A stretch of 64,000 nt of DNA from Aquiflexum balticum DSM 16537 (GCF_900176595.1 NZ_LT838813.1:5846001-5910000); one strand, 5' to 3'; counted from the first letter of the stretch, positions 17,479 through 26,838 are shown. The notes: generated by a model not told the origin, from the sequence alone. A program made the numbers and translations.

Positions 17479-18895
17479 CTGTCATCCGACAAAAACACTG
17501 CGTGTTTTTGATAATCTTGAAAAAGTACAATGGCGAGGTTTTGACACCTCGCCAAAGTTTACGATGTTTGAAGTTACCACACCAAAAACATCATGGCCAA
17601 AAATACAAATCTTGCGGGTCAACCGGTAATTTGTCAGCTACTTTCTTTTCTTCCCCGTCAAATTGTTGACTTCTGTGTGTCTGAGCACCTGAGTGACAGG
17701 TATTATAAGACCATGACCACATGGAAGCAACTTGTCTTTATGCTCTATGGTGTCGTCACCAAATGTCATTCACTTAACAGTCTTTGTAAAAACCTTCTAT
17801 TCCTCGAAGACCGGCTAACATATCTTGGTATAGATAAACTTCCTGCGGTCAGTACGCTCAGTGATGCCAATATCAACCGGAACAGTACAGTGTTTGAATC
17901 GATTTATCAGCAACTTCTGGAACATTATAAAGAAGAGTTGAGCCCCGTTGAATGTAGCTTTCTGGCCGGGCAAGTGGATACAGGAAAAGTTATAATCGTT
18001 GATTCTTCAACAATTTCGCTGTTCGTGGATGTATTCAAAGGTGCCGGACGCAATCCGATGACAGGCAAAAAGAAAGGAGGGCTTAAAATACATGCCAAAA
18101 TGCCGTTGGGCGGTTTCGTGCCCGCCCTGATACATATTACAGAAGCGGCATGCAACGATAAATCTTTTCTCGGACAGCTTGAAGCTGAAAAAGGAGCAAT
18201 TTATGTCTTTGACAAAGGGTATGTCAATTATCAAAAATGGAAAGAATGGACCGAAAAAGGAGCCTATTTTGTAACCCGGCTCAATGACAATGCAGATTAC
18301 CTGGTTCTGGAAGGACAGCCAAACCACATCAGTGAATATGCTGATGGAGGGGTAGTTTCCGATCAGATAATCATGCTCAACCCAACAAAAGACCCTTTAA
18401 AGGCAAGATTGATCATTTACAAAGACCCGGTCAGCGGTAAGGTACTGGAGTTTGTATCCAATATGTTTGACTACAGTGACAGTACAGTCATTCTGCTTTA
18501 CAAATACAGATGGAACATTGAGATTCTGTTCAAACAGCTGAAACAAAACTTTGAACTGGGATATTTTTACTCGGACAGCATGGAGGGAATCAAAACGCAG
18601 GTGTGGATAGCTCTGATAGCCAATTTGTTGTTTTCGGTAATTCACAGGCAGTGCAGAGAAGCTGAACAGTTTGTAACCATCGTAAACATGGCAGCAATAA
18701 ACATGTGCTCCTACATTTCGCTGATAAAGCTTGTCAGATCAGGTAGATTATCCAGTCTGGACAGGGATCTGAAAATAGTACAATTTGAATTGTTCAGTTT
18801 AAATAAGGGGGGTCTTTTTCAAAATTCAAAAAATTCCCCTTAATTAGAGTGTCAGAAGGATTCTTTCCACGTTTTAGAATTTAGTCGGATGACAG
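17479..18895 (+). mobile_element. Complete IS4-family insertion sequence, 1417 bp
   Basis: The element is bounded by perfect 12-bp terminal inverted repeats: CTGTCATCCGAC at 17479-17490 and GTCGGATGACAG at 18884-18895. It is flanked by identical 13-bp direct repeats (17466-17478 and 18896-18908). A 10-13 bp duplication and a transposase with the YREK motif fit the IS4 family. Intact ends, intact transposase and a perfect target duplication indicate a recent, possibly active insertion. A hairpin AAAACACTGCGTGTTTT lies just inside the left end (17493-17509). Confidence 0.93.
17593..18843 (+). CDS. IS4-family DDE transposase
   Basis: 416 residues, with an N-terminal DUF4372-like region (PRQIVDFCVSEHLSDRYYKT) followed by the DDE_Tnp_1 catalytic domain. 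The catalytic residues are Asp137 (IVDSST), Asp207 (VFDKGY) and Glu310. Residues 303-317 fit the IS4 YREK signature exactly (Y303-x2-R306-x3-E310-x6-K317). The frame is uninterrupted, so the enzyme is probably functional. The ATG at 17593 follows about 100 bp of left-end DNA. Confidence 0.95.
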   Translation: MAKNTNLAGQPVICQLLSFLPRQIVDFCVSEHLSDRYYKTMTTWKQLVFMLYGVVTKCHSLNSLCKNLLFLEDRLTYLGIDKLPAVSTLSDANINRNSTVFESIYQQLLEHYKEELSPVECSFLAGQVDTGKVIIVDSSTISLFVDVFKGAGRNPMTGKKKGGLKIHAKMPLGGFVPALIHITEAACNDKSFLGQLEAEKGAIYVFDKGYVNYQKWKEWTEKGAYFVTRLNDNADYLVLEGQPNHISEYADGGVVSDQIIMLNPTKDPLKARLIIYKDPVSGKVLEFVSNMFDYSDSTVILLYKYRWNIEILFKQLKQNFELGYFYSDSMEGIKTQVWIALIANLLFSVIHRQCREAEQFVTIVNMAAINMCSYISLIKLVRSGRLSSLDRDLKIVQFELFSLNKGGLFQNSKNSP

Positions 18896-18908
18896 TAAAT
18901 AATTAATA
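18896..18908 (+). repeat. Right copy of the 13-bp target-site duplication
   Basis: TAAATAATTAATA, identical to 17466-17478, lies immediately after the right inverted repeat of the IS4-family element. Confidence 0.88.
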
Positions 18909-19073
18909 GAAATAAATATGTATTGTTTTCTGAGATCCTCCAATAGGGTTGACTTTCACCAACAACCAACATGTAGAAAAGGCTTTCTCTAAAGCACTTA
19001 AAACCTGTTTGGTGGCACTCATGAAAGTCATCAGATAAAGCCAAAGTCTTAGTCCAAGCTTACTGTTTTCCAT
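18903..19073 (-). pseudogene. Possible remnant of an IS1595-type transposase
   Basis: A 56-codon minus-strand frame reads LRLWLYLMTFMSATK and VLSALEKAF, loosely reminiscent of the N-terminal part of IS1595/ISXO2-like transposases (LWFY...SKKGISALQLQ). No catalytic residues remain, and its stop codon lies inside the right target-site copy of the IS4 element. Recognition is by eye only and weak. Confidence 0.3.
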
Positions 19074-19399
19074 CACGTTCCCTTTTTTGAGACTTTTTCG
19101 TATTTTTATTTGAATATAATTTTAACATTAGAAAAATTCTGTGATGATCACTTTTCCTCGAAGTAGACCAATTCATTTTAAATATTCAGGTCTTTCGGAT
19201 AATTAAAAACCTGTTACTGAAATGCTGAATTAAAATTGGTTGGATTAAAAACCTAGCTGTTCCACTAAGCAGGTATTCTATTAAAAAAAATAAAATCTTC
19301 GTTGAAGAGAAATTTGACCTTTCTTTTCTTTCTCAAATATGAAATTTCCCTTATTCGATTTTTCGATACAACATGTTAAACAAAATAAAATTGAACCAC
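19074..19399. other. Gene-free AT-rich stretch
   Basis: I see no open frame, RNA gene or repeat that I can support in these 326 bp, between the transposase-like remnant and the end of the minus-strand glycosyltransferase gene. Confidence 0.5.
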
Positions 19400-20116
19400 C
19401 TACCTATACCTCCACACCGTCCACAAAATCTTCCACCCCGCCCCAAAAACCCCTTTGACCGTACCACTGACTTTACTGACCCCTATCCTTTTACGGTAAT
19501 CCACAGGCACTTCGGTGGATTTGAGTCCTAATTTAGCAGCTTTGATCTGCATCTCGATGGTCCAACCATAATTTTCATCCACCATTCCAAGGGCTTTCAA
19601 CTTCTCCCAACGGATTGCCCTGAATGGACCCAAGTCCGTGTAATCCACCTTGTATATCCATCTCATCAAAGTTGTCGAAAGCCAGTTTCCGAATACTTGC
19701 GGTAAAGTCATTGAGCCCCGCTCTCTTTTTCCCAAAGCCCTGGAACCAATCACCATATCATAGCCATCTTCGATTATGGGCCGTATGACTTCGGACATTT
19801 GCTCGGGATAATCTGAATAGTCTGCATCCAAAAACACCAAAATATCGGGTTGCTGTTTTAAATTTCTGATAAAATCCATCCCAGTAAGGCAGGCTTTGCC
19901 ATAACCTTTCTGCGGTTCATCCAAAACAATTGCACCCGCTGCTTCAGCCACCATTTTAGTATCATCATGGGAGTTGTTATTTACCACAATAATGTTCCTG
20001 ACAAAAGGCGGAATATCCCTGATTACCTTTCCTACTGAATTTTCTTCATTAAAGGCCGGGATAAGGACGTCTATGGTGAAGTTGGAAGGGTGACGGGTTG
20101 ATTCTGATTTGGGCAT
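19400..20116 (-). CDS. Family-2 glycosyltransferase, DPM1/DolP-mannosyltransferase-like
   Basis: 238 residues forming one GT-A domain with no membrane helices. Motifs are VLIPAFNEENSVGKV at the N-terminus, FLDADYSDYP (DxD metal site), a GSRALG segment and LGPFRAIR. This set is typical of the polyprenyl-phosphate sugar transferases and undecaprenyl-phosphate glucosyl/mannosyl transferases that prepare lipid-linked sugars on the cytoplasmic face. It probably acts with the second glycosyltransferase 467 bp upstream, although the repeat-rich gap makes one transcript uncertain. Confidence 0.85.
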   Translation of the reverse strand: MPKSESTRHPSNFTIDVLIPAFNEENSVGKVIRDIPPFVRNIIVVNNNSHDDTKMVAEAAGAIVLDEPQKGYGKACLTGMDFIRNLKQQPDILVFLDADYSDYPEQMSEVIRPIIEDGYDMVIGSRALGKRERGSMTLPQVFGNWLSTTLMRWIYKVDYTDLGPFRAIRWEKLKALGMVDENYGWTIEMQIKAAKLGLKSTEVPVDYRKRIGVSKVSGTVKGVFGAGWKILWTVWRYR

Positions 20117-20127
20117 TAATGTATATT

Positions 20128-20583
20128 TCAGGTGAATATTTTATTCAGAAGTACCAGTAGCGTTACAAACGCCATACTCAACGTCACGACGCTACAAACT
20201 TCGGACAACCCCTTCTTGGCTTCCCGATGCTCGGGACAGGCTTTGTTTCTTGTTTCTTGGCTCTCTGTTCTTGGCTCTTGCATTTCAATTCCTGGCTTCC
20301 TTGTCTCACTTCTCATTCTCCATAGCACAAATAAACCTCATCCGCCTAAAGAGAAAGCCACGTCGCACGAAGGATTATTATAAGCATAACAGTGAGTGTA
20401 GTGCTCCTCGCAATGACGTGTCGATCTTGTATTCCAGATGCTCGGGACAGGCTTTATTTCTTGGCTCTTGGTTCTTGAATCTTGGCTCTTGTTTCTTGGC
20501 TCTTGTTTCTTGGCTCTTGGCTCTTGTTTCTTGGTTCTAATCTTGGTTCTCGGCTCTAATCTCTCGCCTCTCGCTTCTCTCTA
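20128..20583. repeat. Mosaic of dispersed and degenerate tandem repeats
   Basis: There is no gene here. Element A (20159-20209, 51 bp) matches 62194-62244 at 44 of 51 positions. Element B (20400-20418, AGTGCTCCTCGCAATGACG) is identical to 62356-62374, in the same order relative to A. Element C (GATGCTCGGGACAGGCTTT...) occurs at 20225 and 20437, with a relative near 61488. The rest (20240-20330 and 20457-20580) is a degenerate tract built on CTTGGCTCTTGTTT. Frames of 60-96 codons here are by-products of the repetition. Confidence 0.75.
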
Positions 20584-22050
20584 CTACCCCACCCTACTTC
20601 CCCTAAAAGACTCCCAACTGACCAAACCATATCCTACCGCCAACATGGAATGAAAAACCAACATTTCATAAGTCTTCGTCTGAACGGAAATAATAACCAT
20701 TGCTATAAATACCAAAGCCAATATCCCTTCCAAATAGGTGGTTAAAGGGATTTTCCATGAATTGTAAACATTTTTGCTCCAGTTCTTATTTTCCTTAGAT
20801 AGGTTATACTTTGGGGTTCTGATAAAGGGTGATTTCTTGCCACTCAAACCTTCCCAAACTGCTTGGGAATTGTGCAAAGCAAGACCCATGGATACAGATA
20901 GGAACAAGGGCAACTCCCAGAGAAACCTCCCTACTCCTCGCCAACTGTAATTCACCAAACTCAAATTGGCAACAAAGTATACCAAAGCAATAATCACAAA
21001 ACCAACCAAAAATACAGCAGCCCCCTGAAAATAATTTTCAGGGATCATTCCTCTGTAAAAGGCCCACCATACAGGGATAGAACTGAGACTCACCAAAAGT
21101 ACCGCAATGAAAATTACCGCATTCAACAAATGGGCTGTAGCATGAAACTTGACTTTGAATCCAAAGGGCTTTCGCAATACATCCCCCAAATGTTTGGTGG
21201 CACACTCTGCACCCCCTTTGGTCCAACGAAACTGCTGAGATTTGATGGCGGACATCACCGGCGGTAACTCAGCGGGTGATTTGATATCAGGTCTGTACAC
21301 AAACTCCCAACCTTTTTGTTGGGCCCTGTAACTCAAATCCAAATCTTCAGTAAGCGTGTCATCCTGCCAATTACCGGCATCAAGGATGCAGCTTTTCCTC
21401 CAAATACCTCCAGTGCCATTGAAATTGATAAATACCTTTTGCTCATTCCTGCCCATTTGTTCTACCATAAAATGAGCATCCAAGGCAAATGCCTGAAGGC
21501 GGGTCAATAAAGAATAATTTTCGTTTAAATGAGTCCACCTCGTTTGCACCATGCCCACTTTTTCATTGGAGAAATGCCCCACTGTCTTGATCAAAAAATC
21601 AGGATCAGGTACAAAATCCGCATCAAAAATGGCTATAAATTCTCCCTTCGCCTCTTTCAAACCTTCCCGCAAAGCTCCGGCCTTAAAACCTGTTCTAAGC
21701 TTTCGATGGATATATTGGAAATTAATTTCGGGATATTTTTTAATGCTGCTTTTAATTATCTCAGCAGTTTCGTCAGTACTGTCATCCAGCAATTGAATCT
21801 CTAGTTTTTCCGTGGGATAATTGAATTTAGCAACCGCATCGATCAACCGTTCCACCACATACAGCTCATTATAGACTGGTAATTGAACGGTGACAATTGG
21901 CAATTTATCCGGATTTTGATCAGCCGTTTGATTAGGTTTATTTTTAAATCTAAAAAAGTGATATAATAAATGAGCTTGAGCAAAGCTGTAAACCAATACA
22001 AACAGCATTGCCAGAACATAAATTAACAGAAAGAAATAAATGAGATACAT
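20584..22050 (-). CDS. Processive family-2 glycosyltransferase (CslA/BcsA-like membrane synthase)
   Basis: 488 residues. An N-terminal membrane segment (about 3-25) is followed by the GT-A domain: VTVQLPVYNE, LLDDSTDET, FDADFVPDPD (DxD), TLTEDLDLSYR (TED) and QQFRW (QxxRW). About four further helices follow from residue 300. The D-D-D-QxxRW set marks processive enzymes; the closest feel is to glucomannan/beta-glucan synthases. It should elongate a polysaccharide at the inner membrane. A cellulose-synthase-like partner lies at the left window edge and a DPM1-like transferase lies downstream, so several glycan synthases share this region. Confidence 0.88.
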   Translation of the reverse strand: MYLIYFFLLIYVLAMLFVLVYSFAQAHLLYHFFRFKNKPNQTADQNPDKLPIVTVQLPVYNELYVVERLIDAVAKFNYPTEKLEIQLLDDSTDETAEIIKSSIKKYPEINFQYIHRKLRTGFKAGALREGLKEAKGEFIAIFDADFVPDPDFLIKTVGHFSNEKVGMVQTRWTHLNENYSLLTRLQAFALDAHFMVEQMGRNEQKVFINFNGTGGIWRKSCILDAGNWQDDTLTEDLDLSYRAQQKGWEFVYRPDIKSPAELPPVMSAIKSQQFRWTKGGAECATKHLGDVLRKPFGFKVKFHATAHLLNAVIFIAVLLVSLSSIPVWWAFYRGMIPENYFQGAAVFLVGFVIIALVYFVANLSLVNYSWRGVGRFLWELPLFLSVSMGLALHNSQAVWEGLSGKKSPFIRTPKYNLSKENKNWSKNVYNSWKIPLTTYLEGILALVFIAMVIISVQTKTYEMLVFHSMLAVGYGLVSWESFRGSRVG

Positions 22051-22604
22051 TGACCTTTTTATCAGTTTTGTTGGTGATATATGTTGGAAACTGCTATTCT
22101 ATGAGCCATCCTAAATCCTCTTACAAAAAGGACGGGAGACGGAAGACCGAAGTCTGGAGAACCGTCAAATTCAGCATCTTCCGAGAATTGTATAGAATTA
22201 CCATTTTAATGTCAGTTTTGCAAAGACGTCTTAAAATTAAATGAGATTTTTGTGGTTTATCTTAAATCTAATTTGCTACATTTTAGAATCCTGGTATAAA
22301 CTTTTGAAAACCTTAATTCTAATTTGAACCAAAGTCCCATAGGGACAGAATATGGGTAGAATCAAACGATGAATCGATTCTTTTTTGTGCCTTTAGGTAC
22401 AACATATATTCCGTACCTAAAGGCACGAAAACCTACCATAACCAATTTTTTCCTACCAATATTTCGCCCCAAAAGGGGCAATAAGGCCAACCTTAGAATA
22501 CCCAAATTTTTTTCACATTATAGAATTAAATAATCTATATGAAAAGCCTTCATTCTTCTCTTCTAAATTGATAAAGTAGAGTTAATCCACCTAATGTTTT
22601 GCAA
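22051..22604. repeat. Intergenic region with nested palindromic repeats
   Basis: No gene is seen. GTCCC-ATA-GGGAC (22334-22346) is followed by AGAATATGGGTAGA. A 14-bp-arm inverted repeat, GTGCCTTTAGGTAC (22387-22400) and GTACCTAAAGGCAC (22413-22426), comes next, and GCCCC-AAAA-GGGGC (22466-22479) is preceded by CCTACCAATATTTC. The set is a relative of the element at 26946-27090. The stretch GGAGACGGAAGACCGAAG near 22135 resembles the tract at 61160-61195. Confidence 0.75.
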
Positions 22605-24149
22605 TTAAGATTTAAGGCTGATGGATTTGTTTCCTATAATGATCGGCATTTCATTGAGTCTTCCCGCTTCTTCTCCATTTTCAAGTTTCAGGACTCCTCT
22701 TGGACATACTGCAGAGCAAACCCCACAGCCTACACAGGAAGCCCGTACTATATTTTGTCCTCTTTGAGCATACCATCTAACATCTATCCCCATTTCACAA
22801 TAGGTGGAACAATTACCACAGGATATGCATTGACCCCCATTGGTAGTAATCCTGAACCTAGACTTGAATCTTTGGACAATACCCAAGTAGGCTGCCAAAG
22901 GACAGCCAAATCTGCACCATACCCGGTTACCCATAAAAGGATAAAACCCAGTTCCGATAACCCCTGCAAAAGCCGAGCCTATCATAAAACCATAAATGGA
23001 GTGCAGCTGATCTGTGGCCTGACCCAATAGTCCAAATTCCATAAAGTAATTCACAATAGTCACAGCGGTCATAACAACCGCAAAAACCAAAACTCCATGG
23101 ACCATATACCTTTCAATTTTCCAAGCCTTTAGGGATTTATCGGACAATTGCCTGTAAGGATCCCCCAAAGTCTCAGCTAAACCTCCACAACCGCAAACCC
23201 AAGAACAATACCATCTTTTCCCATAGAAATAAGTAAATAATGGAACGCCCAGTACAATCAAAATGATTCCCCAAACTAACATAAACATACCCAGAGCGCC
23301 TGAACTCAGCATCCCATCTATCCTATACTCATAGAAAAATGAATAATCCAAGGGCCAGATATTCTTAAAATCATGCCAGGGCATATTCAATAATACCAAA
23401 ATCTCCGGAATCAAAAAGGCAAAGGCCAATTGAAAAAACATGACCGAGACAGTCCGGATAGTCTGATAGTTATTTCCTCGGTATTTTCGGAACATTCTGA
23501 TCCCCATTACCAGAATAGCAAGGGTATAAATCAGTCCATATAAAAACCATTGACTCGCAGGATTGCCTGAAAGCGCTATACTCAGCGGGTCTACCATCAA
23601 AACCAGATTGGTAAGATACTCAGGAAACCAATACAAAATCACATAAAATAAAATCAACCAGGTCCCAATGATGATCCCCAAAAGCCCCCTTGATTTCATG
23701 GAGGAAAAAAATATACCATTGTTTTTGATGCCTTCCGGTTCATTCCGGTACAAAGGCAATATGTAAATCAATCCGCCCACAACTGCCAAACCAATCGTAA
23801 TGGCCAAGTAATAATATGGTTCTTCAACCAAAGGTCCTTTTGAAGCTGCTTTAGTCAATGGAAAGACATAGTTATCCCAAATCACATTATCCCAATCCTG
23901 TTCGGACTTGAGACGATCATTAAAAGCATCAAAATATTTATTGAAATCTGAAATAAACTCAAAATTTGAGGAATATTCCTTTCCATACATGGGCGAAAGA
24001 ATATCTACCATTACCTCTTGATGGATGCTTTTTACTTCACGCTGAACAGTCTCTTTATCCAAAAAATAACTTCCAAAAAAAGGTAACATGCTAAAGGCTA
24101 TAAAACCCAAAACAAATAAAATCAGTCCTACTTTTTGAATATTTTTCAT
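22605..24149 (-). CDS. Membrane polyferredoxin (NapH/NosR-like 4Fe-4S protein)
   Basis: 514 residues. An N-terminal anchor is followed by a soluble stretch (about 30-110), then about seven more membrane helices. Cysteine motifs are Cys315/319/321 (CSWVCGC), CRFGCP (Cys412/416), CISCGNCSTYC (441-451) and CVGCGVCSAVCP (472-482). The last two are ferredoxin-type sites for two 4Fe-4S clusters, and the CxxxCP pairs resemble NapH/NosR electron-transfer proteins. It overlaps the upstream FAD oxidoreductase gene by 4 bp, implying coupled translation. Inferred role: pass electrons between the flavoprotein and a quinone or periplasmic partner. The substrate is not identifiable. Confidence 0.82.
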   Translation of the reverse strand: MKNIQKVGLILFVLGFIAFSMLPFFGSYFLDKETVQREVKSIHQEVMVDILSPMYGKEYSSNFEFISDFNKYFDAFNDRLKSEQDWDNVIWDNYVFPLTKAASKGPLVEEPYYYLAITIGLAVVGGLIYILPLYRNEPEGIKNNGIFFSSMKSRGLLGIIIGTWLILFYVILYWFPEYLTNLVLMVDPLSIALSGNPASQWFLYGLIYTLAILVMGIRMFRKYRGNNYQTIRTVSVMFFQLAFAFLIPEILVLLNMPWHDFKNIWPLDYSFFYEYRIDGMLSSGALGMFMLVWGIILIVLGVPLFTYFYGKRWYCSWVCGCGGLAETLGDPYRQLSDKSLKAWKIERYMVHGVLVFAVVMTAVTIVNYFMEFGLLGQATDQLHSIYGFMIGSAFAGVIGTGFYPFMGNRVWCRFGCPLAAYLGIVQRFKSRFRITTNGGQCISCGNCSTYCEMGIDVRWYAQRGQNIVRASCVGCGVCSAVCPRGVLKLENGEEAGRLNEMPIIIGNKSISLKS

Positions 24150-25501
24150 GCCCTTGATCCTAGAATTTTTTGTAAAAAGGAAGATTTTTTCAATGCCAGT
24201 TTTTTACCGAATTGTTGGTTATATTGATTTAAGACCAATTCATGGAAATTTTTGTGAAATTCAGTATTAAAGTTTGCTTTGTGCAGGTTTAAAATAACTT
24301 TCTCCAATTGCCATTTTTCGCTTATTGCTTTGTCAAAAAATTCATGACGTAACCGCCATCCAAATCCATTAACCCCTAAAATACTTTTGTCCGCTTTGGT
24401 GAAAAGTATCCTCAAACAAGCCTTACCTCCTTTATCTTCCCAATAAAAGCTTGACATGGATTCGTCCCAATACGGGGGTACTTGTCCATAAGTTTGATAC
24501 TCAATATCCAGAAATTTTGCCGAATTAAACCAAACACCGGGTTTATAGGGTACAGCATCGCTTGAAGTAAGATTATACGCCAAGGTCTCTCCATGCATTC
24601 TACCGGTATACCACACTTGCTCTATATTCTTTCGGTCGGCCGACGGCGCATTATAAAACTCCGCACAATCCCCAATCGCATAGACATCTTCTACATTTGT
24701 CTTAAAATAGGAATCAACCAAAATCCCTCTATTGATTTTTAAACCACTGTTTAAAAGAAATCCAATATTGGGACTCACACCTGCGGTCAACCCAACAAAT
24801 TGTGCCTCCAGGATTTCACCGTTTTTCGTCCTCACGGATTTTACCCGTCCATTTTGATCACCAAGGATTTCATCTAATTCTGTTCGGAGTCTTAAGTCAA
24901 TATGATGTTCTTGGATATGCCTGTTGACCAAATTGGACTCTTCAGTTGGAAGTATATTATCCCAGAAACTTTCTTCCCTTACCAAAAATGTGACAGGAAT
25001 ATTTCTTGACCTCAGCATTTCTGCCATTTCAATACCTATCAGGCCACCACCAACTACAACCGCATTTCTTATCCCTTTGGTATTCTTTTCCATCAATTCC
25101 AAATCCTGGTAAGAATATAGTCCCTGAACCCCTTCCAAATCCTGGCCTACCCATCCAAATTTATTGGGTTTGGAACCTGTAGCCAGAATCAGAATATCAA
25201 AACCGATCTCTTCATCGGCAGATTTTAAAATCCTTCTTTCAAAGTCAATCGTATTTATCCATGCTTTTTTCAGAAGGATATTATTCTTCTCCCAAAACCA
25301 GTCTTCGTAAGGTTTGGTATGTTCGTATTTCATATGTCCCATGTAAATATACATGAGTGCCGTGCGGGAGAAGAAATGATCAGTTTCACCCGAGATAACC
25401 AGAATTTCAGCATTTCCATCTTTCTTTCTAATGTGCCGGGCACAGGTAATTCCAGAAATCCCATTTCCAATGATAACAACTCTTTTTTTGGGCTTATTCA
25501 T
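24146..25501 (-). CDS. FAD/NAD(P)-dependent oxidoreductase (pyridine nucleotide-disulfide family)
   Basis: 451 residues with two Rossmann motifs: FAD-binding VVIIGNGISG at residues 8-17 and NAD-binding VVVGGGLIGIEMAE near 150. An ATG motif (LATGS) and VYAIGDCAEF near 290 complete the family set. It lacks the CxxxxC redox disulfide of lipoamide-dehydrogenase types, so it is closer to nitrite-reductase/rubredoxin-reductase-like flavoproteins. It overlaps the DUF547 gene by 8 bp upstream and the polyferredoxin gene by 4 bp downstream, and probably exchanges electrons with the latter. Confidence 0.85.
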   Translation of the reverse strand: MNKPKKRVVIIGNGISGITCARHIRKKDGNAEILVISGETDHFFSRTALMYIYMGHMKYEHTKPYEDWFWEKNNILLKKAWINTIDFERRILKSADEEIGFDILILATGSKPNKFGWVGQDLEGVQGLYSYQDLELMEKNTKGIRNAVVVGGGLIGIEMAEMLRSRNIPVTFLVREESFWDNILPTEESNLVNRHIQEHHIDLRLRTELDEILGDQNGRVKSVRTKNGEILEAQFVGLTAGVSPNIGFLLNSGLKINRGILVDSYFKTNVEDVYAIGDCAEFYNAPSADRKNIEQVWYTGRMHGETLAYNLTSSDAVPYKPGVWFNSAKFLDIEYQTYGQVPPYWDESMSSFYWEDKGGKACLRILFTKADKSILGVNGFGWRLRHEFFDKAISEKWQLEKVILNLHKANFNTEFHKNFHELVLNQYNQQFGKKLALKKSSFLQKILGSRA

Positions 25502-26249
25502 TAAGTGACCAGTCGTAATTTAGGTAGGATATTTTAGCGTTTGATTTGATTTTAATTACAGAATATTGGTTAATATAATCAATTAAACTTCCCTTTTTAG
25601 TGAAATCACCTTTAAACCATGAAAAAATCTGGGATAACTCAGCCTTTTCCTGTCGGATTAAATTTCTCTTGGGATCGTTGATAAATGATTTGGCAACCTT
25701 ATTCAATTGATCTTCTAATTTATCAGGGAAAAAGGCTTCATTCAAAAGCGGAGGACAGGAAAAAGACGCGCAGTTAATGGCAAAATGAATTCGGGGCTCA
25801 TCAAATTCTTTTCTCAGAATTTTGTGCTCAATCTCATCTAAACTGGCCTCTTCCCCTCCTATTTTAAAGAATTTGATATGCCAGACTGTATTTACCAAAG
25901 GTATTTTGATTTTGGGATGCAGGTCCTGAATACTTGCTACCGGATAATTATCTACAATTAATTTAACAGTAAACGCATTATACGCATTTATCCAATAGGC
26001 CAATTGTTCGTCATTACTCCAAGTACTCCTATCAGGCGCATTGTTGCTCAAAAGGTCCAAGTACTTTTCGAACTTTTCCTTATCACTGATAAATCCCTTA
26101 TAATTAACTACACCATCCTTGCTGACATGTTTTTTCAGCAATTCATCGAAAATCTGATGATCAGGTGGGTTTGAATTTTTTTGACCCAAGTCAGACCCCT
26201 GACAGGACAAAAAAGAAAAGACAAACATTAAGGTTATAAATATTTTCAT
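25494..26249 (-). CDS. DUF547 lipoprotein
   Basis: 251 residues with a lipoprotein signal peptide (FSFLSCQG, Cys17). The DUF547 hallmarks are YWINAYNAFTVKLI, VWHIKFFKIGGEEASLDEIE and FAINCASFSCPPL, the last with two conserved cysteines. The function of the family is unknown, though it often sits with redox genes. Here it lies inside a four-gene set and overlaps the flavoprotein gene by 8 bp. The protein should be exposed in the periplasm or on the outer membrane. Confidence 0.85.
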   Translation of the reverse strand: MKIFITLMFVFSFLSCQGSDLGQKNSNPPDHQIFDELLKKHVSKDGVVNYKGFISDKEKFEKYLDLLSNNAPDRSTWSNDEQLAYWINAYNAFTVKLIVDNYPVASIQDLHPKIKIPLVNTVWHIKFFKIGGEEASLDEIEHKILRKEFDEPRIHFAINCASFSCPPLLNEAFFPDKLEDQLNKVAKSFINDPKRNLIRQEKAELSQIFSWFKGDFTKKGSLIDYINQYSVIKIKSNAKISYLNYDWSLNE

Positions 26250-26349
26250 GAAGAAAGCCCAAATGGTTTTTAGAATTACTGTTTTTTACAAATATCAGAT
26301 TACAAATCTAACCCATCTGCAAAACAATCCCTGTCGTCTGCAAGACAAT

Positions 26350-26838
26350 TCAATATACCTTCTTTCCTTTTTCAAGCCAAATACCCCATATTTTACTAAA
26401 AGCATGAACTTCATCTGTTTCCTCTTCATTTTTATATACCGGATAATCTTCATTTACCCAATGAAAAATCCCCCCATACAAATTATAGACTTCTTTGTAA
26501 CCGGCAGATTTCAGCTTTTTCCCTATATCCTGACTTCTCGCACCGATAGAGCAGTAAACAACAATAGTTTCATCTTTTGGAATATCCTGAAGGCTTTCCA
26601 ATGAAAAAGTTTCATAACCGACCCATTTCGCTCCTTGAAGATGGCTTACTTCAAATTCCTCTTTTTCACGGGTATCCAAAAACAGAGCCTTTTCAACTAT
26701 CTCATTTTGATAAGGATAAACAATCGGGAAATCCTTATCATAGTATCCTTTAAGTAGGGTTTTATAAGCAGCACTTTGTCCAAAGGATGCTGAGCTGATT
26801 GATAGGAACAATATAATTAGGGTTAAACGGACATTCAT
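26350..26838 (-). CDS. Periplasmic rhodanese-domain protein
   Basis: 162 residues with a Sec signal peptide (residues 1-20, cut near FGQS). One rhodanese domain has the active-site loop CSIGARS (Cys96) and the usual LDTREKEEFEVSHL near 54-67. By family it transfers sulfane sulfur to cyanide or thiols. It begins a minus-strand set with the DUF547 gene (100 bp gap), the flavoprotein and the polyferredoxin. This pairing of a sulfur carrier with a flavoprotein and Fe-S relay hints at sulfur or thiol redox chemistry, which is inference. Confidence 0.87.
   Translation of the reverse strand: MNVRLTLIILFLSISSASFGQSAAYKTLLKGYYDKDFPIVYPYQNEIVEKALFLDTREKEEFEVSHLQGAKWVGYETFSLESLQDIPKDETIVVYCSIGARSQDIGKKLKSAGYKEVYNLYGGIFHWVNEDYPVYKNEEETDEVHAFSKIWGIWLEKGKKVY

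Noticed and set aside
20457-20580. CRISPR-like look of the repeated CTTGGCTCTTG words
   Set aside because: Repeats are degenerate, run into one another, have no unique spacers of constant length, and there are no cas genes.
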